Assembly: GCF_016746085.1 (NCBI RefSeq)
Contig: NZ_JAERTZ010000019.1
Span: 1-64,000 of the forward strand
Direction: 5' to 3'
Length of the DNA: 64,000 bases
DNA from: Zobellella iuensis
Lineage (GTDB): Bacteria > Pseudomonadota > Gammaproteobacteria > Enterobacterales > Aeromonadaceae
Shown one piece after another: positions 32,097 to 40,768 of this stretch (position 1 is its first letter; every line of letters starts with the position of its first letter). The translations under genes were made by a program, and so were the position numbers. Under the pieces are notes generated by a model that was not told where the DNA came from, made no database searches, and saw nothing but the letters and a program-made list of their open reading frames with translations.

Positions 32097-33416
32097 TTAT
32101 CGCCCCATCGGCTGGTAGCCCAGTATCACCTCGGGCAGCAGCAGCGACAGCGCCGGGATAAAGGTGGTCAGCAAGAGCACCGGCAGATAGCCGAACAGGA
32201 TGAACGCCATGGTGTATCCGATCATTCTGGGCAGGGTGGTGTTGCCGATCAGCCCGGAGAAATAGAGGATGGGCGCCGTGGGCGGGGTGATCAGCCCCAT
32301 CCCCAGGTTGACGCCGACAATGGCGCCGAAATGTACCGGGTCTATGCCCAGGCTGACGGCAACCGGCAGCAGCATGGGAGAGGCCAGCAGGACGCCGCTG
32401 ATGTCGTCCAGGAACATGCCGATCAGCAGCAGGAACAGGTTGATGAGCAACAGCAGCAGTATCTTGTTGTCGCTGAGGCCCAGAATGAACTCCATCACGG
32501 TCTGCGGTACGTTGCCCATGGTCCAGACCCGCGCCAGCATCGACGAAAAGAACACCAGTATCATCAATACCGCCGCTATCTGTCCTGTCTTCCAGGCCAC
32601 ATCGGCAAAGGAGCGGAAGCTCAGCCCCCGGTAGATGAAGACGGCGACGGGAATGGCGTAGATCACGGCAATGGCGGCGGCCTCGGTGGGGGTGGTGATG
32701 CCGCCATAGATGCAGCCCAGAATGACGATCGGCATGGCCAGCCCGAAGGCGGCACGCTTGGTCTTGAGCCAGACATCGGTGCCCGTATCCCGCAGCGAAC
32801 GGCGAGGGGGCTCGACCACCTCCATGTTTCGGGTCAGCACCAGGTTCAGCAGGGTGAAGCTGCCGATCAGCAGCAGGGCCGGCAGCACCGGGGCCAGGAA
32901 CATGGCGGTGATCGAGGTGTTGGTCACCCAGCCGTAGAGGATCATCGAGGAGCTGGGCGGGATCAGCAACGCCAGCACGGAAGAGGCCGCCACCAGGGTG
33001 GTAGCGTAGCCCCGGTCATAACCGCGCTCGACCATCTTGGGGATCATGATGGATCCGATGGAGGCGACCGCGGCGGTGGACATGCCGGAAATGGCGCCAA
33101 AGATGGCGGTGGAAAACACCACCACTATGCCGAGCCCGCCCTTGACCCGGGCGATCAGGCTTTCGGCCAGGTCGATAAGGCGACCGGCGATGCCGCCCTG
33201 GGTCATCAGCCCGCCGGCGAAGATGTAGAGCGGAATGGCCAGCAGGATCAGCGATGACAGCTTGCTAAAGCCCGATGACACCAGGAAGTTGGAGTTGTGA
33301 AAATCTCCCGTCGCAAACAGGAACAGGGCGGCGGCGGCAAAGCACAAAGGGGCGGGCACGCCCAGCAGCAGCAGGCCGACGAGGATGATGGCATCAATCA
33401 GAATGTCGATATTCAT
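32097..33416 (-). CDS. dctM: TRAP transporter large permease, DctM
   Basis: 439 residues with about 12 membrane helices. Typical DctM elements include the start MNIDILIDAIILVGLLLLGVP, GLMTQGGIAGRLIDLAE, PPSSSMILYGWVT and GLITPPTAPILYF. It carries substrate with the Na+ gradient after delivery by DctP. The dctQ stop and dctM start share one base, so translation is coupled. Confidence 0.96.
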   Translation of the reverse strand: MNIDILIDAIILVGLLLLGVPAPLCFAAAALFLFATGDFHNSNFLVSSGFSKLSSLILLAIPLYIFAGGLMTQGGIAGRLIDLAESLIARVKGGLGIVVVFSTAIFGAISGMSTAAVASIGSIMIPKMVERGYDRGYATTLVAASSVLALLIPPSSSMILYGWVTNTSITAMFLAPVLPALLLIGSFTLLNLVLTRNMEVVEPPRRSLRDTGTDVWLKTKRAAFGLAMPIVILGCIYGGITTPTEAAAIAVIYAIPVAVFIYRGLSFRSFADVAWKTGQIAAVLMILVFFSSMLARVWTMGNVPQTVMEFILGLSDNKILLLLLINLFLLLIGMFLDDISGVLLASPMLLPVAVSLGIDPVHFGAIVGVNLGMGLITPPTAPILYFSGLIGNTTLPRMIGYTMAFILFGYLPVLLLTTFIPALSLLLPEVILGYQPMGR

Positions 33417-33991
33417 CAGGATCTTCCTTCCGCCTTGCGGGCGGTGTCGTTATCGTCGCGTTCCGCCAGGCAATGATAAGGGCGGCCCGCGGCCAGGCAG
33501 TGGAGCCTGCCGACCAACTCGATAAGGGTGTACAAAAACATAAGCCCCGCTCCCGCCAGCATGGCGGCATGCACGTAGTAGAGCGGTATTCTCAGCTCCG
33601 GCGACTTGGGCACCCGGGCCAGGCTCCACTGGAAATAGCCGAGGCAAATCCAGAAGACCCAGCCGATGATGGCCAGTGAAATCAGCGACACCAGGGCCTG
33701 GAGGGCCGCCTTCGCCGCGGGGGAGGACAGAGCGATGTCCATGACGCCGGCCGAGATATGGTTGCCGCGATAAACGCCGTAACCGGAGCCGATGAAATAG
33801 AGCCAGACCGCCAGGTAGACCGCGATCTCTTCCACCCCATAGAGGGGCAGATCCAGGAAGTAGCGAATAAATACCTGAACGAAGATCAGGACGGAAAAGG
33901 CGATGGTAGTCAGTCCCATCACCAGGCGCTGCAGCCATAGCAGCTTGTTATGCAACAGGGACAAAAAGGTCGTGTCCATGACGATCCCCAT
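33416..33991 (-). CDS. dctQ: TRAP transporter small permease, DctQ
   Basis: 191 residues and four predicted membrane helices, with the family pattern RYFLDLPLYGVEEIAVYLAVWLYF (helix 2 boundary). A start at 33979 (the fourth codon after) is also possible. The small subunit stabilises DctM. It lies 145 bases downstream of dctP with a stable hairpin between them. Confidence 0.94.
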   Translation of the reverse strand: MGIVMDTTFLSLLHNKLLWLQRLVMGLTTIAFSVLIFVQVFIRYFLDLPLYGVEEIAVYLAVWLYFIGSGYGVYRGNHISAGVMDIALSSPAAKAALQALVSLISLAIIGWVFWICLGYFQWSLARVPKSPELRIPLYYVHAAMLAGAGLMFLYTLIELVGRLHCLAAGRPYHCLAERDDNDTARKAEGRS

Positions 33992-34083
33992 GTGTCGGGG
34001 CCCTTCCGGCCGCCGCGGGCGGGGAAGGGCAGGGTGAGCGGGTTTTATGCCGGCGTGGGCATGGCGGTGGTAGCGGCGGGGAT

Positions 34084-34103
34084 GGCCCCACTCGGGTGGG
34101 GCC
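34084..34103. promoter_or_regulatory. Perfect hairpin between dctP and dctQ
   Basis: GGCCCCAC and GTGGGGCC form an 8-bp perfect stem with a 4-base loop and no T tract. In many TRAP and ABC operons such a stem after the binding-protein gene stabilises its mRNA so it is made in excess. That role is inferred from position. Confidence 0.6.
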
Positions 34104-34136
34104 CTGTCACCGGATGCCGGTCTCTGGCCGAAGGGA

Positions 34137-35153
34137 CTACCTGATGCCCAGGCTGAGCTTCAGGCGGGCCATGTTGATGGCCCCGATCTCGCCTTCTATC
34201 CTGGGCCACACATCGGCACGCACCACCTGGGCCACGGACTCGAGTTCGGACTTGTCCAGCTCCACCACCTCTATGCCCCTGTCGCGCATCTGCTGCAGGA
34301 ATTTCTCGTGCTCCTGTTCGGCCGTGGCGAAACGCTCGGCGGACAGCTCGGTGGCGGCCCGGCGGATGGCCTGCTGCTGCTCCCGGGAGAGGCGCTCGAA
34401 ACGGCCCTTGTTCACCGCCAGGAAAGACACCTCGAAGTGGTCGTTGTTTTGCACCCACATCTTGGCGATGTCGGCGAAGTTGTTCATGACCAGCTCGGGC
34501 GTCGCCCCGATGGCGCCGTCCACCACCCCGGTCTGCATGGCGGTATAAAGATCCGACCAGGGGATGGGGGCGGTCTGATAGCCCAGGCGCTTGAGCAGCT
34601 CCTGGTGGGTGGTGCCGCCTGGCCAGACCCGGATCTTGAGGCCCTGGCTGGCGTTCGGGTCCCGGGGCGCGGGCGCCGGTTTGGTATAGACGATGCCGCC
34701 CATGCCGGAGACGAAGGCACCCAGTATCTTGATGTCCTGCTCGGCCAGGGCCTCGTTGATGATTTCATGGACGACGCCGCCTTCCGAAAAGGCATCCCGG
34801 CCGGATTCGAAGTCGAGGGCCGCGTAGGGGAACCACTGCAGGGCGAGCACTTCGTTGAAGCTGTTGGACAAAGGCTGCAGGGCGAGATCGATGGTGCCTT
34901 CCATCACCTGTTCGTGCACCTCGACCCAGTCGCCGAGCTGGCTGGAAGGGTAGACCTTGATGTCGATGCTTTCCTGGCTGTACTGCCTGACCCGCTCCGC
35001 AAAGGCGTTGGCGAACGCCACCACGGTGGAGGTGGGGGGCTCGATCGCCGACAGCCGCAGGGTATCGGCGGAGAGGGCGGAGAGGGGGCTCAGCGCCAGG
35101 GCGCTGGCCAGGGCGACAGCGGAAAAGGTGGGGATGCGATGCAAGAGCTTCAT
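34137..35153 (-). CDS. dctP: TRAP transporter solute-binding protein, DctP
   Basis: 338 residues with a Sec signal peptide (MKLLHRIPTFSAVALASALA up to about residue 29, cut before DTLRLS). The family signature is seen in AFVSGMGGIVYTKPAPAPRD and the DPNASQGLKIRVW carboxylate-binding region including the conserved Arg. Periplasmic receptor for an organic anion or amino-acid derivative. First gene of the leftward TRAP/hydrolase/oxidase/RidA operon. Confidence 0.95.
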   Translation of the reverse strand: MKLLHRIPTFSAVALASALALSPLSALSADTLRLSAIEPPTSTVVAFANAFAERVRQYSQESIDIKVYPSSQLGDWVEVHEQVMEGTIDLALQPLSNSFNEVLALQWFPYAALDFESGRDAFSEGGVVHEIINEALAEQDIKILGAFVSGMGGIVYTKPAPAPRDPNASQGLKIRVWPGGTTHQELLKRLGYQTAPIPWSDLYTAMQTGVVDGAIGATPELVMNNFADIAKMWVQNNDHFEVSFLAVNKGRFERLSREQQQAIRRAATELSAERFATAEQEHEKFLQQMRDRGIEVVELDKSELESVAQVVRADVWPRIEGEIGAINMARLKLSLGIR

Positions 35154-35545
35154 GGTCGACTTCCTTGTGGTTGGAACGGAGGAGATGGCGCCCCGCAGGC
35201 GCCTCCTGGGTGTCCATTAGAGCAGGGGCCGCGGTCGGCGAGCAGTTCGCAGCCGGCACGGTCCTGCGCACTGGGTGCGTCATCCCTGGCGCAATCTGTG
35301 CGCCCCGTCAGAAAGGTGCCAGCCGGGGCCTTCCGCAAATGGCATGGGGGCCGTCCCGGTGGCACAATTGGCCACTGCCATGCCCGCCCGGGCGGCCAAG
35401 TCCTTGGAGAGACGACGATGATCAGGGGAAAGCGAAGAAGGGAGCCGGCTGCGGCCGCACCGTTCGGGAGCAGAATGCAGGCCCGGAAGCAAAGTGATGG
35501 CTTCCGGGCCAGGAGGAAAAGCATGATGTGCCTGGAAGGCAGGGA
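35154..35545. other. Intergenic region between divergent dctP and the XRE-type regulator
   Basis: About 390 bases without a full gene. The left part has no distinct signal I can name. The right part holds a perfect 11-bp inverted repeat (35480-35490 with 35500-35510, GGCCCGGAAGC arms, loop of 9) and then a short leader ORF; both are listed separately. Promoters for the two divergent units must lie here. Confidence 0.6.
35480..35510. promoter_or_regulatory. Perfect inverted repeat just upstream of the regulator's leader ORF
   Basis: GGCCCGGAAGC and GCTTCCGGGCC pair perfectly with a 9-base loop. It ends immediately before the AGGAGG ribosome binding site at 35511. As RNA it would be a stable hairpin next to the Shine-Dalgarno; as DNA it could be an operator for the regulator itself. 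Confidence 0.6.
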
Positions 35546-35549
35546 GTGA
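35523..35549 (+). CDS. Eight-codon leader peptide overlapping the regulator start
   Basis: AGGAGG lies 6 bases before ATG 35523, which opens an ORF encoding MMCLEGRE and ending TGA at 35547-35549. That TGA overlaps a GTG at 35546 that begins the regulator frame (GTGA). The near-perfect Shine-Dalgarno belongs to this short ORF, not to the regulator, so re-initiation coupling is likely. Confidence 0.55.
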   Translation: MMCLEGRE

Positions 35550-36355
35550 GCCGGGTGGATTTTACGGAAAACCTGCGGCTGCTCTGTGGCCACTATCCGT
35601 CGATGGCCCAGGTGTGCCAGAAAATGGGTATCAACCGGACCCAGTTCAACAAGTACCTGAGCGGCAAGGTGCATCCCTCCAAGGCGAACCTGCGCCTGAT
35701 CTGCGACTTTTTCGGGGTGGAGGAATTCGAGATCCTGATGCCCCATGAACAGTTCACCAAGCAGGTGATCGTGGCCCGCGCCGAGGGCGGTCCCCAGGAC
35801 GGCTACTCCCGGAAAATGGCCGAGCTGCGCGCCCGGTCCCGGCCGAGCCTGGAGCGCTACCTGGGCTGGTATCACGAATACTACTATTCCCTGGGCTACC
35901 CGGGACGGATTTTCCGCTCGCTGATCCGGCTCGGTACCGGCAAGCAGGGCATCGCCTATACCAGGTACGAACGGCTGATCGGCGCGGCGGCGCGCGGCGA
36001 AAAAGTGACCCACTGCCGTTACCATGGCATCGCCGTCAACCTGTGCGATCGCATCTTCCTGATGGACTACGAGGCGCTGACGGAAAACGAAATCACCCAG
36101 ACGGTGCTGTTCCCCTCCTACAAGAGCCAGCTCAAGCACCTGCTCGGCGTGAAAATCGGCGTGTCGTCCAACAGCCATCGCACCCCGGCCTGTACCCGGG
36201 TGCTCTATGACTACCTGGGCGACAGCATCGATTTCAAGAAGCAGTTCAGGGTGTGCGGCCTGTATGAGGAAGCCGAGGTCGACGGCCGTATCCGGGCCGC
36301 CATCGACAACCGGCGAGGGAGTGATGAACCGCTGTTTCTCGCCATCGGCGAGTAG
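35546..36355 (+). CDS. XRE-type helix-turn-helix regulator with large C-terminal sensor region
   Basis: 269 residues if GTG 35546 is used; GTG 35555 (DFTENLRLL) is the next option. N-terminal helix-turn-helix: SMAQVCQKMGINRTQFNKYLSGKVHPS, followed by NLRLICDFFGVEEFEIL. The C-terminal 180 residues have no domain I recognise; they contain aromatic segments (RYLGWYHEYYYSLGYPG) and may bind an effector. Divergent from the TRAP operon and its likely regulator. Strong base-composition match with neighbours. A GTG start behind a short leader ORF may keep its level low. Confidence 0.8.
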   Translation: MSRVDFTENLRLLCGHYPSMAQVCQKMGINRTQFNKYLSGKVHPSKANLRLICDFFGVEEFEILMPHEQFTKQVIVARAEGGPQDGYSRKMAELRARSRPSLERYLGWYHEYYYSLGYPGRIFRSLIRLGTGKQGIAYTRYERLIGAAARGEKVTHCRYHGIAVNLCDRIFLMDYEALTENEITQTVLFPSYKSQLKHLLGVKIGVSSNSHRTPACTRVLYDYLGDSIDFKKQFRVCGLYEEAEVDGRIRAAIDNRRGSDEPLFLAIGE

Positions 36356-36379
36356 GCCTTTGCGGCGCCGAACCAAAAA

Positions 36380-36400
36380 AACCGGGGCTGGGCCCCGGTT
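36380..36400. terminator. Terminator between the regulator and the DUF3360-like gene
   Basis: AACCGGGGC and GCCCCGGTT form a 9-bp perfect stem with loop TGG. On the minus strand it is followed by TTTTTTGG, so it mainly ends the leftward permease transcript. Confidence 0.85.
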
Positions 36401-36427
36401 GGAAAGGTGAACTTAACTTGAGGTCTT

Positions 36428-37891
36428 TCAGGAGATCTTCATCAGCGCCGGTATGCCGGGCAGCATGCCCACCATGGCCATGATCACCAGCAGCACCGCG
36501 AAGGTGATGCCGGGGATCACCCAGCGGTCCATCAGGCGCAGCTTTTTGCCGCGCTCCTTGTCACCGATAAGTCCCAGGTTGTCGAGCAGCATGGTCATGG
36601 ACCAGCCGAACACCGGGTTGACGAAGGCGGAGGCGAACACCACTATGCCGGCGGACTGGCTGCTGGTGGTGCTGCGGGTCATCTGCATGCCGGCTTCCAG
36701 CAGGGGCATAAAGACGCCGACGATAAGCGCCACCCGCAGCACCGGATCCCACACCGCCAGATCCATGGGGTAGCCCCAGAGGGCGGCGATAACGCAGAAC
36801 AGGCCGGTGAGCATGGCGCCGGCGGGAATGGGCCGCTTGGCGATGGCCGCCGGAATGATATAGGTGCCCCAGGAGGAGGCCAGGTTGCCGCCGCCGAGCA
36901 GGCTGCCCACCGCCTGGCGCACCGAGGCCACGCCCATGGTGTCGTCCACGTTCATCAGCACCTTGTCGGCCTTCTTCGGGTAGTTCAGTTCCTGGAACAC
37001 CCGCTGGCCCATAAAGTCCGGCGACCACATGGCCACCGCCAGCACCGCGAAGGGCGCCACGCTGATGAAATGGTGCAGCTCGGGCCAGCCCATCTGCCAG
37101 CCGGTGCTTTCGCCCCACCAGTAGCTCGGGCTCAGGTGGGGGATGCCCGGCTGGGTCACGAACTCGAATGGCGCGCCCAGCAGTATGGCGATCAGGAAGG
37201 CCAGGCCGGAGCCCAGCGGGATCGACAGCCAGCGCATTCCCAGCCGGGCCAGCAAGGCGTACATGATGATGGTGGCGAGGATCACCGCGAAGGCGATATG
37301 GCCCATCTCGATGCCCGTGGCCCAGGCGTTGAGCGCCTTGATCTGGCTGAGCAGGCCCATGGCGCCCAGGTAGATCAGCAGGCCGCCGCGCACCCCGTCG
37401 CTGGTGAGCGCCATCAGCTTGCTGCCGCCCTTGCTGATGCTGAGGATCAGGCCGAACAGGCCCACCATCAGCCCCAGCGCCAGGGGGTGGCCGCCGGAGG
37501 CGACGATCAGCGGGATCAAGGGGATCATGGGGCCGTGGGTGCCGGCCAGGTTGGCGTTGGGGTTGATCAGCCCCGAGAACAGGATCACGAACAGCAGGGC
37601 GGCGATCAGCATCTCGAAGCGGACGTTTTCCACCACGAAGTCGTTGCCCAGCCCGAGCGGCCCGGCGAAGGCGGCCACCACGGCGGCCACCATCACTATC
37701 TTGCCGATGGTCGCGGCCAGGGCCGGCACCATGTCTTCCAGCTCGAAGCGATAGTCCCGGAACGGCAGGTTGATGCGCCAGCGGCGGGGGGCCATGATCG
37801 ACAGCTCGTGCTCCAGGTAGGCGGCGCGGCTGTCGAACTCGCGCCGGGGCTTGCGCAAATCGCGGTAACGGGGGGATTGGGCCTCTGACAC
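36428..37891 (-). CDS. DUF3360-like inner-membrane permease
   Basis: 487 residues from GTG 37891, which has AAGGAG six bases upstream; ATG 37915 is an alternative. Some eleven to thirteen hydrophobic helices. I assign it by overall look to the DUF3360 family of putative permeases, distantly like xanthine/uracil or SulP-fold carriers. The start of the membrane part, INLPFRDYRFELEDMVPAL, resembles IRLPFVHYRWETAEMMQAL in the second permease at 42.1-43.5 kb, so the two may share ancestry. Substrate unknown. It lies downstream of the LysR gene on the same strand. Confidence 0.72.
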   Translation of the reverse strand: MSEAQSPRYRDLRKPRREFDSRAAYLEHELSIMAPRRWRINLPFRDYRFELEDMVPALAATIGKIVMVAAVVAAFAGPLGLGNDFVVENVRFEMLIAALLFVILFSGLINPNANLAGTHGPMIPLIPLIVASGGHPLALGLMVGLFGLILSISKGGSKLMALTSDGVRGGLLIYLGAMGLLSQIKALNAWATGIEMGHIAFAVILATIIMYALLARLGMRWLSIPLGSGLAFLIAILLGAPFEFVTQPGIPHLSPSYWWGESTGWQMGWPELHHFISVAPFAVLAVAMWSPDFMGQRVFQELNYPKKADKVLMNVDDTMGVASVRQAVGSLLGGGNLASSWGTYIIPAAIAKRPIPAGAMLTGLFCVIAALWGYPMDLAVWDPVLRVALIVGVFMPLLEAGMQMTRSTTSSQSAGIVVFASAFVNPVFGWSMTMLLDNLGLIGDKERGKKLRLMDRWVIPGITFAVLLVIMAMVGMLPGIPALMKIS

Positions 37892-38040
37892 GGGACTCTC
37901 CTTGATGATGCTCATCACTATGGTGTCATGTTGGCGCCCATGGTATGGCCTGTTACCGCTTTGTGCCATGCGACCTAAGTCTTAACAAAATGCCATTCTG
38001 TGAAATATTTTTTTAACAGCGGGCGGGCTTGCCCAGGCCC

Positions 38041-38943
38041 TCAGCCGTCGTCGGGGGCAGGGCTGCCCCGCACGATACGGATAAAATTCTGCAGGGCCGG
38101 GGAGTGGTTGTGGCGGTTCCAGGCGAAGTGGATCGACATGTCGCACTCCCGCAGCTCGGCCATGTCGATAAAGTGCACCCCGGGCGGCGAGCTCCAGCGG
38201 CAGTCGCCGGGCACGATGGAAATGCCCAGGCCGGCGGCGACCAGGCTGAGGATGGTGATGTTGTCGGCCCCCTGCTGCACCACCCTGGGCACCAGGCCGA
38301 GCCGGGTGAAGTAGGCGCTCAGCCGATCGTAGTAGAGGGGAGAGGTATGGCGGGGGCCCCAGACGAAGTCGAACTCGTTCAGCGCCCGCACCCGGGCGGG
38401 CGGCGAGGCCACCAGCGGGGAGCCGGCTGGCACCGCCAACACCAGGTGATCCCGGTGGAACAGATGGCTCTGCAGGAAGTCGGGGACCCTGTCCTCCAGA
38501 TACAGGAAACCCGCGTCTATGGTGCCCTCCTTCAGCCTCTCGCCCTGGGGCCCCGAGAGCAGCGGATAGACCTCCAGCGCCACCTGGGGGTAGTCGTCCC
38601 GGAACCGGGCCAGCAGCCGCCGGATATCCGGCACCCACAGGTGGGACACCGTCACCCCCAGGGTGACCTTGCCGGTCAGCCCCTGGCCCAGGGCGCGGAT
38701 GCGCGCCATCACCTGCTCCCGGTTTTCCAGCATCTTGCCGGCTTCTTCGTAGAGCGCCTGGCCGGCCACGGTCAGCGTCATGCCCCGGGTATGGCGCTCG
38801 AACAGGCTGACCTGCAGTTTTTCTTCCAGGGCGTGGATCTGGCGGGTCAGGGCCGGCTGGGCGATATGCACCCGGCGGCTGGCCGCCGACAGGGAGCCTT
38901 CCTCCACCACGGCGACAAAATAGTGCAACTGGCGAAAATCCAT
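38041..38943 (-). CDS. LysR-type transcriptional regulator
   Basis: 300 residues: N-terminal winged helix-turn-helix (MDFRQLHYFVAVVEEGSLSAASRRVHIAQPALTRQIHALE) and a substrate-binding domain. In the TsaR/CynR-like group by general look (GVTVSHLWVPDIRRLLARF). Divergent from DUF3311/symporter/M20 with two palindromes in between, so it probably controls that operon; the DUF3360-like gene downstream on its own strand (149 bases) could be co-regulated. Confidence 0.9.
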   Translation of the reverse strand: MDFRQLHYFVAVVEEGSLSAASRRVHIAQPALTRQIHALEEKLQVSLFERHTRGMTLTVAGQALYEEAGKMLENREQVMARIRALGQGLTGKVTLGVTVSHLWVPDIRRLLARFRDDYPQVALEVYPLLSGPQGERLKEGTIDAGFLYLEDRVPDFLQSHLFHRDHLVLAVPAGSPLVASPPARVRALNEFDFVWGPRHTSPLYYDRLSAYFTRLGLVPRVVQQGADNITILSLVAAGLGISIVPGDCRWSSPPGVHFIDMAELRECDMSIHFAWNRHNHSPALQNFIRIVRGSPAPDDG

Positions 38944-38952
38944 CTCAACATT

Positions 38953-38970
38953 CCGGTGTATTCACACCGG
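38953..38970. promoter_or_regulatory. Perfect palindrome near the LysR start
   Basis: CCGGTGT and ACACCGG with a 4-base spacer, 10 bases upstream of the LysR ATG. The position suits autorepression. Confidence 0.5.
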
Positions 38971-38997
38971 TCTCCATACCTTAATGGCATTGCAGGT

Positions 38998-39012
38998 ATA
39001 GATATTTACTAT
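38998..39012. promoter_or_regulatory. LysR-box-like site T-N11-A
   Basis: ATAGATATTTACTAT matches the T-N11-A rule with ATAG/CTAT arms. It lies about 90 bases before the DUF3311 ATG, in the place expected for an activator site of the rightward operon. Confidence 0.5.
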
Positions 39013-39102
39013 TTTTTATATTGCAGTAACAAGTCCTATCTTGATCATTAAGCCGCCACCACGCCGGTGGGGCAAGGAAGCTGATTGCGAAGGAGATGCC
39101 TG

Positions 39103-39309
39103 ATGAATACCAACCGCTGGATAGGGTTGCACTTTGTGCTCTGCACCCTGGCCATGATCTGGCCCGGGGCCCTGATCGCCAACCGGGTGGAGCCCATGAT
39201 ACTGGGCCTGCCGTTCCTGTTCTTCTGGTACATCCTGTGGATGTTCCTGCTGTTCGCCGGCCTGCTGGCGGCCTTTATCAAGCAGTATGGAGGCCAGCGC
39301 CATGTCTGA
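39103..39309 (+). CDS. DUF3311 small membrane protein
   Basis: 68 residues, two transmembrane helices, with AAGGAG before ATG 39103 (MNTNRWIGLHFVLCTLAMIW). The ending FWYILWMFLLFAGLLAAF is typical of DUF3311. Such proteins are encoded immediately ahead of SSS-type symporters and are thought to be accessory subunits; here the reading frames overlap by 8 bases, which supports that. Confidence 0.85.
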   Translation: MNTNRWIGLHFVLCTLAMIWPGALIANRVEPMILGLPFLFFWYILWMFLLFAGLLAAFIKQYGGQRHV

Positions 39310-40759
39310 CGCCGTCATCGTTACCGGCATTACCCTGTCCTACCTGCTGCTGGTGCTGTGGGTGGGGGTGCGCGCCCGCGGCAAGGGCACCGGCTCCAGC
39401 CTGGAGCAGTACGTGGCCGGCGGCCGCCACGTGGGGGTGCTGATCCTGTTCTTTATCCTGGGGGCGGAGATCTTCTCCGCCTTCGCCTTTCTCGGCACCC
39501 CGGGCTGGGCCTACCAGCACGGCGCGCCCGCCCTCTACATCCTGGCTTACCTGAGTCTTATCCCCATCATCATCTGGGTGATGGGGCCGCGGGTGCGCGA
39601 GCTGGGCAAGGCCCACGGCTACCTGACCCAGGCCGACCTGATCGCCCATCACTATCGCAGCCCGGGCCTGGGCGCCTTCGCCGGCATCATCAGCGTGGTG
39701 GCGCTGATCCCCTACCTGGCCATCCAGATCGCCGGCGCCGGCCTGCTGTTCCAGGCGGCCACCGGCGGCCTGGTGCCCTTCTGGCTGGGGGCGCTGCTCG
39801 CCTTCCTGGTGGTGGCGGCCTATGTGTACTGCAGCGGCCTGGGCGGCATCGGCTGGACCAACCTGCTGCAGGGGGTGATGATGATAGCCATCGCCTGGTT
39901 CCTCGGCTGGGCGGTGACCGACCGCCTGTTCGGCGGCGTCGGTCCCATGTTCGAGCAGATCCAGCTGCAGATGCCGGAATACCTGGTGATGCCGGGCGCC
40001 ACCGGGGTCATGGGCTGGGGCGCCTTCAGCACCGCCATCCTGGTCAGCGCCTTCGGCGGCGCCATGTGGCCGCACCTGTTTATGAAGTTCTACACCGCCG
40101 AAAACGACCGTACCCTGCGCCAGGTGGCCGTGTTCTACCCGCTGTTCGCCTACCTGCTGGTGCCGCTGCTGCTGATCGGCTTCGCCGGCATCCTGGTGTT
40201 CGCCGACCAGCCCCTGGCCCGGCCCGACGAGGTGCTGCTCAAGCTGGTGATGGACGTGGCCGGCTTCTCGCCCTGGGTGACCGGCATCATGCTGTCCGGC
40301 GCCCTGGCGGCGGCCATGTCCACCGGCGCCAACCTGGCCCATACCGCCGCCACCATAGCGGTGCGCGATATCCTCTGCATCTCGGTGATGCGCAAGGCGT
40401 CCGAACGGGCCGTGGTGCGCGCCATTCAGCTGGGGGTGCTGGTGGTGTCGCTGCTCGGCTACCTGTTTGCGCTCTACAACCCGGCGTCGCTGGTGGCGGT
40501 GCTGCTGGGCGCCTTCGGTATCATAGTGCAGCTGATGCCCATGGTGGTCGGCGCCCTCTTCCTGCCCGCCCTCACCAAACAGGCGGTGATCGCCGGCACC
40601 CTGTTGGGCGGCGGCCTGACCCTGCTGTACCAGTTCTATCTGCCGTCGCCGCTGCAGTTCCATCCCGGCTTCTGGGGCTTTTTGCTCAACCTGCTGGTGG
40701 TGGCCCTATGGCAATGGCTGTTCAACAACAAGACCGACGCCGTGGCGTCCAAGGTATAA
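39302..40759 (+). CDS. Sodium:solute symporter (SSS family)
   Basis: 485 residues from ATG 39302 (MSDAVIVTGITLSYLLLVLW) with about 13 membrane helices. SSS-type features: the YVAGGRHVGVLILFFILGAEIFSAF helix 1, Na+-site region with GWTNLLQGVMMIAIAW. DUF3311 upstream and an M20 amidohydrolase 9 bases downstream suggest it imports an amide or acyl-amino-acid that is then hydrolysed. Substrate cannot be named from sequence. Confidence 0.9.
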   Translation: MSDAVIVTGITLSYLLLVLWVGVRARGKGTGSSLEQYVAGGRHVGVLILFFILGAEIFSAFAFLGTPGWAYQHGAPALYILAYLSLIPIIIWVMGPRVRELGKAHGYLTQADLIAHHYRSPGLGAFAGIISVVALIPYLAIQIAGAGLLFQAATGGLVPFWLGALLAFLVVAAYVYCSGLGGIGWTNLLQGVMMIAIAWFLGWAVTDRLFGGVGPMFEQIQLQMPEYLVMPGATGVMGWGAFSTAILVSAFGGAMWPHLFMKFYTAENDRTLRQVAVFYPLFAYLLVPLLLIGFAGILVFADQPLARPDEVLLKLVMDVAGFSPWVTGIMLSGALAAAMSTGANLAHTAATIAVRDILCISVMRKASERAVVRAIQLGVLVVSLLGYLFALYNPASLVAVLLGAFGIIVQLMPMVVGALFLPALTKQAVIAGTLLGGGLTLLYQFYLPSPLQFHPGFWGFLLNLLVVALWQWLFNNKTDAVASKV

Positions 40760-40768
40760 GGAAACCCC

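Noticed and set aside
31190-33257. Long plus-strand frames opposite the C26-like hydrolase and dctM
   Set aside because: They are antisense shadows of confident genes, His/Gln/Asp-rich with no motifs.
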